A stretch of 64,000 bases of DNA, from assembly GCF_001543285.1 (NCBI RefSeq), contig NZ_CP014164.1:2135878-2199877 (forward strand). The letters run 5' to 3'. Shown piece after piece: positions 19,498-28,682 of the stretch (position 1 is its first letter; each line of letters begins with the position of its first letter). Source of the stretch: Aerococcus viridans. GTDB taxonomy: Bacteria > Bacillota > Bacilli > Lactobacillales > Aerococcaceae. The position numbers were made by a program, and so were the translations under genes. The notes below the pieces were generated by a model. The model was given only the letters and a program-made list of their open reading frames with translations. It was not told the origin of the DNA and made no database searches.

Positions 19498-20355
19498 TTA
19501 CCAAGAAGCAACTACTGCACCTTTGAATGTTTCTTCGATAAAGGTTTTAACTTCGTCTGTCTTATAATATTCTTCTAGTTGTGCGATAACGGGATCTTCG
19601 GCGTCCTCAGTACGTGATACAACCCAGTTTACCCATGTAGTATCTTCAGGATCTTCCATAGCAATGGCCAACTCTTCTGCACTCAAACCGGCGTCTAAAA
19701 TATAATTTGAGTTGATACCTGCCGCAGCCACATCGGGTAATTGAGCGATAAATTGGGCCGGATCTCCTGTAATAAAGTTTAAATTCAAATGATTTTCTTC
19801 AATATCATCTACTGTAGCAGCAATGCCTAACCCTTCAGGCAAAGTAATCACACCAGCTCGTTCTAATACTAGAAGTGCACGACCTTCTTGAGAAGGGGTA
19901 TTTGGTACTGCAATCGTATCGCCTTCTTGTAATTCATCTACTGTATCGTACTGTTCAGAGTATATCCCCATTGGAATCGTGATATTTTCAAAGGCCTGTG
20001 TAAATTCATATCCTGTATCTGCGATCACGGTTTCTAAATAAGGGCCAGTTTGGATAGAGTTAAGATCTAATTCACCATCCGCTAAGGCGGTATTTGGTGC
20101 AATAAAATCATTGAACACTACTAATTCAATATCCAAACCATCCGCTGCTGCCCTTTCTTTTACTAATTCAAAAATATCTTCGTGGGGACCAGCTGTGACA
20201 CCAATCTTTAGAACGCCATCTTCTAACAAGCCTGACGACGTTGCCGTCTCATCTTCACTTGTAGCTGTTGATTCACTTGCTGGATTAAAGCACCCTCCTA
20301 ATGCAAGTGTCGCCGCCCCTAATACCGTTAGTAACCCTTTAGTCCGTTTCTTCAT
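19498..20355 (-). CDS. MetQ/NlpA-family substrate-binding lipoprotein
   Basis: 285 residues. A type II signal with lipobox LALGGC places the lipidated cysteine at C22, followed by a Ser/Thr/Glu linker and an NlpA domain beginning LKIGVTAGPHEDI. Family members deliver methionine (or related amino acids) to an MetNI ABC transporter on the outer face of the membrane. No ATPase or permease gene is adjacent, so it either works with an importer encoded elsewhere or is an orphan receptor. It follows the aminotransferase gene by 26 bp, so a joint role in amino-acid supply is plausible. Confidence 0.88.
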   Translation of the reverse strand: MKKRTKGLLTVLGAATLALGGCFNPASESTATSEDETATSSGLLEDGVLKIGVTAGPHEDIFELVKERAAADGLDIELVVFNDFIAPNTALADGELDLNSIQTGPYLETVIADTGYEFTQAFENITIPMGIYSEQYDTVDELQEGDTIAVPNTPSQEGRALLVLERAGVITLPEGLGIAATVDDIEENHLNLNFITGDPAQFIAQLPDVAAAGINSNYILDAGLSAEELAIAMEDPEDTTWVNWVVSRTEDAEDPVIAQLEEYYKTDEVKTFIEETFKGAVVASW

Positions 20356-20381
20356 CTGTTATTCTCCTCCATATATAATGA

Positions 20382-21566
20382 TTAGTTATTGAATTGCTTG
20401 TATACTCGAGCAATCCTACTAGCCGCTTCTTGCAAAATAGCTGTATCTGCGATTAAGCCAATTCGGATATACCCCTGACCTGCAGTACCAAAACCATTAC
20501 CCGGCGCCACTGCCACATGCACTTCTTCAGCAAGAATTTGCACAAAAGTTTCTGCATCCACCCCTTTTGGTGTCTGCATCCATTGGTAAATGGTCCCTTT
20601 GGATGGCGTCACTTGAATGCCTGCTTGGTCAAATTCCCGAATGACCGCGTCCCGTCTAGCTTGGTAAGTGGCTTTCATTTTGCTAGTAAAGTCTTGATCT
20701 TCGTCCGCTAATAAAGCTGCGACGGCTTCCTGGATAGCCCCGTACATACCAACTGTCGTATGGTCCTGCAAGCTGTTCAGATAGCCGACTACTTGCGGGT
20801 TACCCACTGCGAAACCGACGCGCCAACCTGGAATGTTGTAAAACTTGGATAGAGAAAATAGCTCAAGACCAACTGCCTTAGCACCCGGGGTTTCAAGATA
20901 TGATAGGGGGGGTGCCTGGTCAAAAACATACGGAGCGTAGGCAAAGTCATGAACCACGAAAATCTTGTTGTCCTTGGCTACAGCCACCGTGTCCTCGAAA
21001 AATCCCGGCGTGGCTAAAGCGCCCGTTGGATTGTTGGGGTAATTCAGGTACATGACCTTAGCACGGTCGCGGTCCCCTTGGGCAACCTGGTCAAAATCAA
21101 CCAGGTAATTATTTTCCGCCAGTAGGTCCATAAAAATCGTATCCGCTTGGGTTAAACCAATGGCCGATAGATAGTCTGGATAGGTAGGATTGGGCAGTAA
21201 AATTCCGTCCCCCTTGTTGACTAAGACCTGACTCACCTTCATAATGGCCTCTTTAGACCCGTGGAATAGAGCCACTTCTGTTTCTGGATCAATGTCTACC
21301 CCAAATTGATGGTGGTAAAACTTGGCCACCGCTTGCTTTAGCAAGTCTTCCCCGCGATACGGGCCATACCGGTCATATTTCGGATTATCGATAGCCGACC
21401 GTAACACCTCTTTCAGGGCTTGTGGTGCCGGTAAATCTGGCGTCCCAACCGCTAAATCGATCACGTCATCATAGCGACTCTTAAGGTCCGATATCGCTGC
21501 TGTTAAACTTGAGAAATATTGACTTGGCAAGGATTGAAAAATATTTGAAGGTTGAAAATCAACCAT
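20382..21566 (-). CDS. PLP-dependent class I/II aminotransferase
   Basis: 394 residues, fold type I. The PLP lysine is K241 in SLSKFYNIPGWR, with NYPNNPTG (175-182) and D207 in VVHDFAYAPY as cofactor ligands. It resembles the alanine/diaminopimelate-type subgroup, but the substrate cannot be fixed from sequence. The MetQ-like lipoprotein gene follows after 26 bp and is probably co-transcribed. Codons here are more G+C-rich than in neighbours, for example the stretch 20.8-21.4 kb, which may reflect local composition or transfer. Confidence 0.88.
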   Translation of the reverse strand: MVDFQPSNIFQSLPSQYFSSLTAAISDLKSRYDDVIDLAVGTPDLPAPQALKEVLRSAIDNPKYDRYGPYRGEDLLKQAVAKFYHHQFGVDIDPETEVALFHGSKEAIMKVSQVLVNKGDGILLPNPTYPDYLSAIGLTQADTIFMDLLAENNYLVDFDQVAQGDRDRAKVMYLNYPNNPTGALATPGFFEDTVAVAKDNKIFVVHDFAYAPYVFDQAPPLSYLETPGAKAVGLELFSLSKFYNIPGWRVGFAVGNPQVVGYLNSLQDHTTVGMYGAIQEAVAALLADEDQDFTSKMKATYQARRDAVIREFDQAGIQVTPSKGTIYQWMQTPKGVDAETFVQILAEEVHVAVAPGNGFGTAGQGYIRIGLIADTAILQEAASRIARVYKQFNN

Positions 21567-21711
21567 ATGCCACCGTCCTTTCTGATAAAAACTATGCGGT
21601 CTCTATCCAATGAGTTATAGCCACTTTACCTTTTAATCTCCTCCATATCAATTATTTAAAGATATCGATTTCCGTCGTATATTGAACGGTTATAACTATC
21701 ACAAATCATTG

Positions 21712-21745
21712 AAAAAGGGGATTGCAACCGGACATTGCAATCCCC
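21712..21745 (-). terminator. Terminator of the mannitol operon
   Basis: Minus strand: GGGGATTGCAA / TTGCAATCCCC with a seven-base loop, then TTTTT; 40 bp past the mtlD stop. Confidence 0.9.
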
Positions 21746-21784
21746 ATCTTAATACGGTTATTTCAAAATAACCTGCCTGGATCA

Positions 21785-22921
21785 TTATTTAATTTTACTA
21801 GCAATTTCAGCTACTAAGTCAGCGTCTTCAAGACCAGTGACCGTTTGAATAACTTGGTCAAGTGGTTGATCTGCTAACATTTTTTGCAGTTCTTGGCTTT
21901 GTTCATCGTCTGCGTCACTGTATTCAAAAATGTATGCGACTGTTTCAAGTAAAGCGTCGTAAGCTAGGCCACGTTCTTTTGTCTCACGAATTGGACGGAT
22001 AAAGCGTTCGTCGTAACCTAATTTACGGATTGGTGTACGGGCAACACGTGTAATAGCATCTGAAATATGGCTGTTTTGGAAACGGCCTACGATTTTGTTG
22101 GCATAAGCTGCGTGTGCTTCTTGGTCAAAGCCCCATTTTTCAACTAATAAGGCACCAGTTTCTGCTAGCACTGCTTGTAATTGTTGTAAGACATTGTCGT
22201 CTTTTAAGGCCTGGTCAATTGTTTCGTAACCATAGTGTTTACCTGTATAAGCTGTCGTTGCATGCCCGGTGTTTACAGAGAATAGTTTACGTTCGATATA
22301 AGGTAGTAAATCTTCAACGTATAATACGCCCTCTAGCTTGATTTGCGTCCCTTTAACCTTAGTTTGGTCGATAACCCATTCAGAGAATGGCTCAACGGAT
22401 ACAAACAGAGGATCTTCGTGACTTTGCATTGGGACAATACGGTCAACTGCCGCATTGGGGAAACCAATATATTGGTCAACGTAGATACGATCAGCCTCAT
22501 CGAAATAAGCTGACACTTTCTCATTTAAGAAATCAGTCCCACCGATCATATTTTCGCATGCGATAATGTCCATTTGACGAGTGTCGCCATTTTCCCGGCG
22601 TAACTTAACCCCATTGGCAATTAATTCAGCAATATAAGGTAAGATATTAGGTCCTATAGCAGTTGTCACAATATCTGCTTCAGCTACTGCTTCAGCTACC
22701 GCTTCAGGTTCTTTACCGTTGTTTAAACCACTGAAACCAGAAACAGTTAAACGTTGGTGCGCATCATCAGCGTATTCAATTTCGTAACTATCACGGTCGT
22801 TTAAGGCATCGATTAACGTTTCGTTGATATCGACAAAGGTGATGTCGAACCCATTCTTATGTAAGATTTCACCTATAAATCCACGACCAATATTGCCAGC
22901 ACCAAAATGTACAGCTTTCAT
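21785..22921 (-). CDS. mtlD: Mannitol-1-phosphate 5-dehydrogenase
   Basis: 378 residues, standard length. N-terminal NAD site GAGNIGRGFIG (8-18); a KLFSVNTGHATTAYTG segment around residue 213-228 carries the catalytic Lys and His region of polyol-specific long-chain dehydrogenases. It oxidises mannitol 1-phosphate to fructose 6-phosphate with NAD. Last gene of mtlA-mtlR-mtlF-mtlD; its start directly follows the mtlF stop, and a strong terminator follows. Confidence 0.97.
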   Translation of the reverse strand: MKAVHFGAGNIGRGFIGEILHKNGFDITFVDINETLIDALNDRDSYEIEYADDAHQRLTVSGFSGLNNGKEPEAVAEAVAEADIVTTAIGPNILPYIAELIANGVKLRRENGDTRQMDIIACENMIGGTDFLNEKVSAYFDEADRIYVDQYIGFPNAAVDRIVPMQSHEDPLFVSVEPFSEWVIDQTKVKGTQIKLEGVLYVEDLLPYIERKLFSVNTGHATTAYTGKHYGYETIDQALKDDNVLQQLQAVLAETGALLVEKWGFDQEAHAAYANKIVGRFQNSHISDAITRVARTPIRKLGYDERFIRPIRETKERGLAYDALLETVAYIFEYSDADDEQSQELQKMLADQPLDQVIQTVTGLEDADLVAEIASKIK

Positions 22922-23365
22922 TTATGCTTCAACCTCCTTCAACATATCAATAACTTCTTCAGCCGTTTTTGCATCTCCTAGACGGACAACATTCGCCACA
23001 TCTGAACAGTAGGCTGCAATTTTAGACAATAAATCTAAGTGATCATCACCAACGCCAGCAATTCCAAAAATAGCCACAGCTAATTTCTCTTCTTTACTAT
23101 TATCAGAGAAGTTAACGCCCTTTGGCACTTGCACAAAAGAAATTGCCGTATGGTTGACGTGGTTTTTACTATCGTCTGTACCATGTGGGATAGCGACAAA
23201 ATTGCCCATGTATGTAGACACAATGCCTTCACGCTCGATCATACCCTCTACATAATCAGCATCTACCGCACCGTCTTGTACCAATAATTGGCCAGCAGCG
23301 CGAATGGCTTCCTCTTTTGTTGTAAATGTATTATTCAACTGAATTAACTCTTTTTTCAATTCCAT
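22922..23365 (-). CDS. mtlF: Mannitol-specific PTS enzyme IIA
   Basis: 147 residues of the PTS EIIA-2 (fructose/mannitol) fold. The phosphorylated histidine is H61 in NFVAIPHGTDD. It passes phosphate from HPr to the IIB domain of MtlA. Its stop abuts the mtlD start, and 150 bp containing short direct repeats separates it from mtlR. Confidence 0.95.
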   Translation of the reverse strand: MELKKELIQLNNTFTTKEEAIRAAGQLLVQDGAVDADYVEGMIEREGIVSTYMGNFVAIPHGTDDSKNHVNHTAISFVQVPKGVNFSDNSKEEKLAVAIFGIAGVGDDHLDLLSKIAAYCSDVANVVRLGDAKTAEEVIDMLKEVEA

Positions 23366-23515
23366 TCAATCACATCCTTCTTTTGCTTGAGCTGAACTGT
23401 AAAGTCCAGACTTAGTTTCCTTGCGCTCACCCAGTATTGAGTTCGCACCCTTTTTAATCTCACTTGTAACTTAAAGTTACGGGCTCTCGCACTCGCACCC
23501 TTTTTGTCTCATCCT
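23366..23515 (-). repeat. mtlR-mtlF spacer with 13-bp direct repeats and hairpins
   Basis: TCGCACCCTTTTT occurs at 23443-23455 and again at 23493-23505 (plus-strand orientation). Between them lies the near-palindrome GTAACTTAAAGTTAC. On the transcribed strand this could form small RNA structures between mtlR and mtlF. Function unknown. Confidence 0.6.
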
Positions 23516-25588
23516 TTATTCAAATGTGGTGGTTTCTTCTACAAACAATGCACTCAATAGTTGTAATACGATGGCCTTTGTCCCACTTCTATAGATTTCC
23601 GTGTTCAAATCATTATCAATAATGGAAGAGGATATCTTACCCAGCAATAGTTCATTTTCCCAAGATAATGGTTCTGGGGCTAGTAATAACAAGATTCGTT
23701 TCAATTCAATTGTCGTCCGGTCCATGCCCAATATTTCAAACGGTCGGTCTAATTCATATATGGAGAAGAAGGCTTCCTTGACTTGTGGGTTGGTCGAGTG
23801 GAATAAAGCAATGTTTGAATGCGGTATCCCAATGGGCGCTTCCAGATAGCGCTGAATCACTCGTTTCGTCACTCGGTCAGGTTCCTCCACCACTTGGTCA
23901 GATAATCCCTGGATGATTTCTAACAAACTAGCTTCAACTGTTTCCTTAGATTGAATTTGGTGAATATCAAATTTCTCGAGAATCTTATTGGCCGTGTTGA
24001 CCAATTGATAAAGTCGTTCAAACTGCATGTCCGCTGACCCATTTGCCTGTTGACTCGCCTGGGTACGCTCTTTTGACTGCGATAAGTGTTTAATTTCTTG
24101 CCGAATCGCCATAATCTCATCATCCAAAAGTAAGGGCGAAATCACCTGATATGGATAATTAAAGCCTGCCAGGAAACTAGTCGATAAAATCAAATCATAC
24201 TGGTCATAATCGACCTTGGACATCTGCGAAACCTTCACAATATCCAACTGCTTCACTTCTGGAATCTTATTGGAAAAACGGCTCTCCAAGATTTTGCTGG
24301 TACCAAACCCGCCAGCACTTAGGATGACAATCTTCAAGTTGCGGGAGATCGGCTGGCGCTCAATAGACGAGGCGTAATGGATAATAATATAAGCCATCTC
24401 TTCCTTAGTAAAGGTAATATCCGGAAAGACCTCTTTCAATGATAGGTCCACTGCTTCATGTAAATTAGGGTAGCCTGCAATCATTTTATCTAAGATAATA
24501 TCATCACTAGTAATCGCTTGGTCTAAACGTTTTAAGGCCGCATTTAAATGGGTCAATAAGTCTTCAAACAAGCGGTTGTCCTGTCTAAAATCGTAACCTG
24601 TTTTGGTCGAAATTTTTCTAGTTAACTCCGCCACCCGATAGGACAATTCCGTATCAAAGTTGTTGGAGAAGATATTTTGTGGTCGGTTGAAATTCATCCC
24701 TTCCAACTGACGCGCAAACATATGGCGTTCATTGAAATCAATGGCCAGCTTCATTTCCTTGGCAATAATCTCATACATTTGATGAGACAAGCGGATGAAA
24801 TGACTCGATTGGTCTTTAGCTAGGATTTCACTATGAATACTGTGCCCTTGTTGGATACGGAAAATATTCACCACAAAACTCAGGATAATCGTCTTCAATT
24901 GGTTATCTGGTAAGTTGGACAACTTTTGGTGAATCAAGTTCGACTTAAATATCTGGTAAGCAATTTCATATATGTCACTCGGGATTATCTGGATGAAAAA
25001 GGCATCCTCTGAATGGGGCAGTTGCCCTTGTTCAGTCATTTGGTTGAAATACAGAAAGAAATCAATTTCCTTGATATTGTAATCCAACAAATTGACAATT
25101 AATTGCCGGATAACCGTCTCTTCACCCTTCACCTTCAAATTAGCATGACTAGAGCTTTCAATTTGAATATCATATTCACTCAAACTGGCTTTTACACTAG
25201 CCATATCCGTGTTGAGCGTCCGTACACTGACGGAAAAATCATAGGCCATGGCTTCAACTGTGCTAATCCCTTGACCCGACAAGACCATTAAGGCAATGGC
25301 ATTTTGTCGTTGGGCCTTAGATAAGTCACCATAAGGATGGGCATTGAGCTGGTCCCTCAACGCCGCCTTATCCTCATCGCTACCAATTAAGTAATACCCT
25401 TCATTTCTTGGCTTGTCTAACCGCAAGTTCAACTGTCTAAGCGACTCTTCAATATGGCTAATTTCACGATACACTGTGCGTTTGCTTATATCGAGTTCAT
25501 CTTGAATGTCTTTTTGGGTCACACCTTTTGGATAGGCCAGCAACAAATTCAAGATGCTCTTTTCTCGCTCTGTAAAATACACTTCCAT
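23516..25588 (-). CDS. mtlR: Mannitol operon regulator with PRD domains, MtlR
   Basis: About 690 residues. N-terminal winged-helix pair (LSKR/TVYREI at about 35-45), two PTS regulation domains, an EIIB(Gat)-like domain and a C-terminal EIIA-like domain with the motif GIPHSN. It should activate the mtl promoter when correctly phosphorylated. The EIIB-like loop reads ILSAGGFGTS, with Ser/Ala where MtlR normally has the signalling Cys. Start uncertain: ATG at 25588 lies only two bases from AAGGGAG, while a GTG at 25582 has ideal 8-base spacing. The gene follows mtlA by about 40 bp. Confidence 0.9.
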   Translation of the reverse strand: MEVYFTEREKSILNLLLAYPKGVTQKDIQDELDISKRTVYREISHIEESLRQLNLRLDKPRNEGYYLIGSDEDKAALRDQLNAHPYGDLSKAQRQNAIALMVLSGQGISTVEAMAYDFSVSVRTLNTDMASVKASLSEYDIQIESSSHANLKVKGEETVIRQLIVNLLDYNIKEIDFFLYFNQMTEQGQLPHSEDAFFIQIIPSDIYEIAYQIFKSNLIHQKLSNLPDNQLKTIILSFVVNIFRIQQGHSIHSEILAKDQSSHFIRLSHQMYEIIAKEMKLAIDFNERHMFARQLEGMNFNRPQNIFSNNFDTELSYRVAELTRKISTKTGYDFRQDNRLFEDLLTHLNAALKRLDQAITSDDIILDKMIAGYPNLHEAVDLSLKEVFPDITFTKEEMAYIIIHYASSIERQPISRNLKIVILSAGGFGTSKILESRFSNKIPEVKQLDIVKVSQMSKVDYDQYDLILSTSFLAGFNYPYQVISPLLLDDEIMAIRQEIKHLSQSKERTQASQQANGSADMQFERLYQLVNTANKILEKFDIHQIQSKETVEASLLEIIQGLSDQVVEEPDRVTKRVIQRYLEAPIGIPHSNIALFHSTNPQVKEAFFSIYELDRPFEILGMDRTTIELKRILLLLAPEPLSWENELLLGKISSSIIDNDLNTEIYRSGTKAIVLQLLSALFVEETTTFE

Positions 25589-25625
25589 CGCTCCCTTAGT
25601 CAAAACCTACATGTTTTCGATATGA

Positions 25626-27437
25626 CTAATTTACCTTATTTAACAGCTTGTTGTACTGGTTTTGCTCATATAATTTCGAAACTTCTTCAAATTGTGCTTC
25701 CGGTGCCACTTCTTTAGCAGGGTGAACCGTGTCTGCATCAACGATAATCAAGGTTTGCGAGTTATTTTGTAATTGTGCAAAAGGTACTGCTTCAGCTACA
25801 AGGTCAGATCCCGCTTTCTTCAATTCATTACGTAAGTTTGAAGCTGCCATAACTGAAGCTGATGGTTTATCTTCATGGAAAGGCACTTGAATTAACCGCA
25901 CATCTGCATGAACATCATCTGTTGTAGTGGCTGCTGGACTTACCGGTGCTGCTGGGCTCGTCTCTTCTTCAGATGCTACCTGCATTTCACCTAAAATTTC
26001 ATCATAACGGTCACCATCTAAGAAGTTACCCACAGATACGTGAGATGCTAAAGGTGCTTGTCGCTTAGCTCGATCAGTCAATTCTTCTTGAGTGATAACA
26101 AGGACACCTGCTTGATTTTCTAATTTCGAAATAGCCGTATTTGTGATAGACATGTCATAACCTAATTTTTTCGCTTTCTTACGTAACAATGAGGCACCCA
26201 TGGCACTAGATCCCATACCTGCGTCACATGCGAAAATAATGCTGTTAATATCTTCTGGTGCAGGAATTTCACCTTCAACTGACGCTGAGCCAGCATTTGT
26301 TTCCTCAGAAGATTGGCCTTTTGAATCTGCTTTGGCTGCTTTAGCCGCCGCTTGGCTTTCTTCAAAGTTGTCTTGGTCTTGTTCACGGTCCATTTTAATA
26401 ATTGGTGCCGCTACCAAGAATGAAACAAGTGTTGCAACTAATACTCCACCGATAACACCGATGTATGCACCTGGTGCTGTCATACCAAGGATAGCAATGA
26501 TTGAACCTGGTGATGCTGGACCAGTTAAGGCTGCGTTTAATAGTTGGAAAGTTAATGTACCTGATACCCCACCAGCAATAACGGCTAGGAATAATAAAGG
26601 TTTCATCATCACATATGGGAAGTAGATTTCATGAATACCACCTAGAAAGTGGATAATAATCGCACCCGGTGCTGATGATCTTGCTGAGCCTTTTCCAAAT
26701 ACAGTAAAGGCTAATAGAATACCTAGACCAGGACCTGGGTTGGCTTCTAATAGGTAAAGAATTGAACGACCTGTTTCTGCTACTTGTTGTGACCCTAATG
26801 GCGTTAGAATACCATGGTTCAATGCGTTATTAAGGAATAGAATCTTGGCTGGCTCGATAAATACATTAGCCAATGGTAGTAATCGTCTTTGAATAATCCA
26901 GTCTACACCTGTTGCAAAGATGGTTGTCATTCCTGAAACGAATGGCCCAACTGCATAGAAACCAACTAATACTAATAAGAAACCGATAATCCCGATTGAG
27001 AAGTTGTTAACCAACATTTCAAAACCTGACGGGATTTTATCTTGAAATTTCTCATCAAATTTCTTGATGGCCCAACCACCTAAAGGACCTAAAACCATTG
27101 CTCCAATAAACATTGGCACTGTTGCTTGACCTGTTACAATTTCTGAGGCCCCTACAACCGCACCCATTGTGGCGATGGCACCAGTTACAGCCCCACGTTG
27201 ACCATAAACCATGGAACCACCGGTATAACCGATTAAAATTGGTAGTAGGTAGTCACGCATTGGACCTACTAAGTTTGCTAGTGCTTCATTTGGCATCCAC
27301 CCATCTGGAATGAACAGTGCTGTAATAATCCCCCAAGCAATAAATGACCCGATATTGGGCATAACCATACTAGATAAATAAGAACCTAATTTTTGAACCG
27401 ATGCCTTTAAACCTGAATCTTTTGTTTTCTCCGACAT
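25626..27437 (-). CDS. mtlA: Mannitol PTS enzyme IICB with extra C-terminal IIB-like domain
   Basis: 603 residues. Membrane IIC domain (about 10-348) with the GIHEIYFPY signature (268-276); IIB domain from about 397 with phosphocysteine C404 in FACDAGMGSS. After a Ser/Pro/Thr linker (about 488-512), residues 513-600 align by eye with the IIB domain but lack the Cys loop. It imports and phosphorylates mannitol. First gene of the operon, with AGGAGG before the ATG and a near-perfect cre site 47 bp upstream, implying CcpA repression. Confidence 0.93.
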   Translation of the reverse strand: MSEKTKDSGLKASVQKLGSYLSSMVMPNIGSFIAWGIITALFIPDGWMPNEALANLVGPMRDYLLPILIGYTGGSMVYGQRGAVTGAIATMGAVVGASEIVTGQATVPMFIGAMVLGPLGGWAIKKFDEKFQDKIPSGFEMLVNNFSIGIIGFLLVLVGFYAVGPFVSGMTTIFATGVDWIIQRRLLPLANVFIEPAKILFLNNALNHGILTPLGSQQVAETGRSILYLLEANPGPGLGILLAFTVFGKGSARSSAPGAIIIHFLGGIHEIYFPYVMMKPLLFLAVIAGGVSGTLTFQLLNAALTGPASPGSIIAILGMTAPGAYIGVIGGVLVATLVSFLVAAPIIKMDREQDQDNFEESQAAAKAAKADSKGQSSEETNAGSASVEGEIPAPEDINSIIFACDAGMGSSAMGASLLRKKAKKLGYDMSITNTAISKLENQAGVLVITQEELTDRAKRQAPLASHVSVGNFLDGDRYDEILGEMQVASEEETSPAAPVSPAATTTDDVHADVRLIQVPFHEDKPSASVMAASNLRNELKKAGSDLVAEAVPFAQLQNNSQTLIIVDADTVHPAKEVAPEAQFEEVSKLYEQNQYNKLLNKVN

Positions 27438-27483
27438 AAGCGTTCTCCTCCTTTGTTTAATTCATCTATTATCTTATTCGTAA

Positions 27484-27499
27484 TCGGAAGCGGTTACAA
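27484..27499 (+). promoter_or_regulatory. cre-like catabolite control site upstream of mtlA
   Basis: The 16 bases from 27484 match the cre consensus WTGNNARCGNWWWCAW at 15 of 16 positions (only the second base differs). The site lies between divergent mtlA and nagB and could serve either, but is closest to mtlA. Confidence 0.65.
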
Positions 27500-27630
27500 T
27501 GATTTCAGCATGTAAGTTTGGCACACTTAAGCATGACACTTTTTCCTTGTTCCGGTTTCTATCTTTCTATGATAAACTGACAGTAAAGATTATGTATTGA
27601 TCAAAAAATCACATTTTAGGAGGATTATTT

Positions 27631-28338
27631 ATGGATATCAAGATTTTTGATACCGCAAAAGAAGCATCTAAAGAGGTTTTCCATGAATTTGAGCAAGCAT
27701 TAGCCAGCGGTGCAACAACTTTTGGTTTAGCAACGGGTTCAACACCAGAAGATTTATATGAATATTTAACATCTTCTGACTTAGACTTTAGTAACGCAAC
27801 TGCTTTAAACCTAGATGAATATTTTGGCTTGCCTGCTGATCATCCACAAAGTTACGCAACTTTTATGGACAAGCACCTTTTTAGTAAGAAACCTTTCAAA
27901 GAAACTTTTATCCCTAACGGTTTAGCAACAGATGTTGAGGCAGAAATTGCTCGCTACAATGCACTATTAGAGGAGCATCCAATTGACCTACAAATCCTAG
28001 GTATTGGACAAAATGCGCATATCGGTTTCAACGAGCCAGGTGCTTCTCGCCATATGAAAACACAGTTAGTAGACTTAGCAGAAAGTACTATTCAAGCAAA
28101 TGCTCGTTTCTTCGATTCTATAGAAGATGTACCAACCAAAGCTTTCTCTATGGGCTTAGCGTCTATTATGCAATCTAAACGTATCCTACTACTCGCTTTT
28201 GGTGAATCTAAAGCACAAGCAGTTAAGGATATGGTTGAAGGTCCTGTGACTGAAGAGGTACCTGCAAGCCTGTTACAAGAACATCCTAATGTGGCCGTTT
28301 ACCTAGATAGGGCTGCTGCAAGCCTCTTAAATAAATAG
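27631..28338 (+). CDS. nagB: Glucosamine-6-phosphate deaminase
   Basis: 235 residues, the short Gram-positive form without the allosteric tail. [12 protein letters not shown] (34-45) is the phosphate loop, LNLDEYFGL carries the catalytic Asp, and [14 protein letters not shown] the active-site His. It converts glucosamine 6-phosphate to fructose 6-phosphate and ammonia, the reverse sense of GlmS (47.7 kb). AGGAGG precedes the ATG. Monocistronic, divergent from mtlA. Confidence 0.95.
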   Translation: MDIKIFDTAKEASKEVFHEFEQALASGATTFGLATGSTPEDLYEYLTSSDLDFSNATALNLDEYFGLPADHPQSYATFMDKHLFSKKPFKETFIPNGLATDVEAEIARYNALLEEHPIDLQILGIGQNAHIGFNEPGASRHMKTQLVDLAESTIQANARFFDSIEDVPTKAFSMGLASIMQSKRILLLAFGESKAQAVKDMVEGPVTEEVPASLLQEHPNVAVYLDRAAASLLNK

Positions 28339-28682
28339 TCACCGAGTTTTACTTATAAATAAACAAATAGCCTATGACAGACTTAGAGTCGGTGTCATGG
28401 GCTATTTAATTGTACATTCCTTATTACTACAATCCTTCCTTTAGTCAGTGTATACAACTTTCAACCATTTTGCCTTTCAATGATTCATACTTATACTATA
28501 CCCTGTGTCTTTTATTTAATGCATCTTCCTTTTACAAAACTTTTGTATGCACATTGAAGATTAATAGAGGAAATCGCATAACGCCTTGTAAGAATATGGG
28601 TAAATATTTGCAAATCTAATAAAGCGTTGTTATAGTGAATAATATAACTAATATTGGATAGGTCATATAGGAGGAATTTCAT
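28339..28682. other. Intergenic stretch between nagB and the SDR gene
   Basis: Holds the nagB terminator (28365-28404) and the AGGAGG of the next gene. I see no other coding or structural signal. Confidence 0.5.
28365..28404 (+). terminator. Terminator after nagB
   Basis: AATAGCCTATGACA / TGTCATGGGCTATT stem around a short loop; only a weak T tract follows. Confidence 0.65.
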
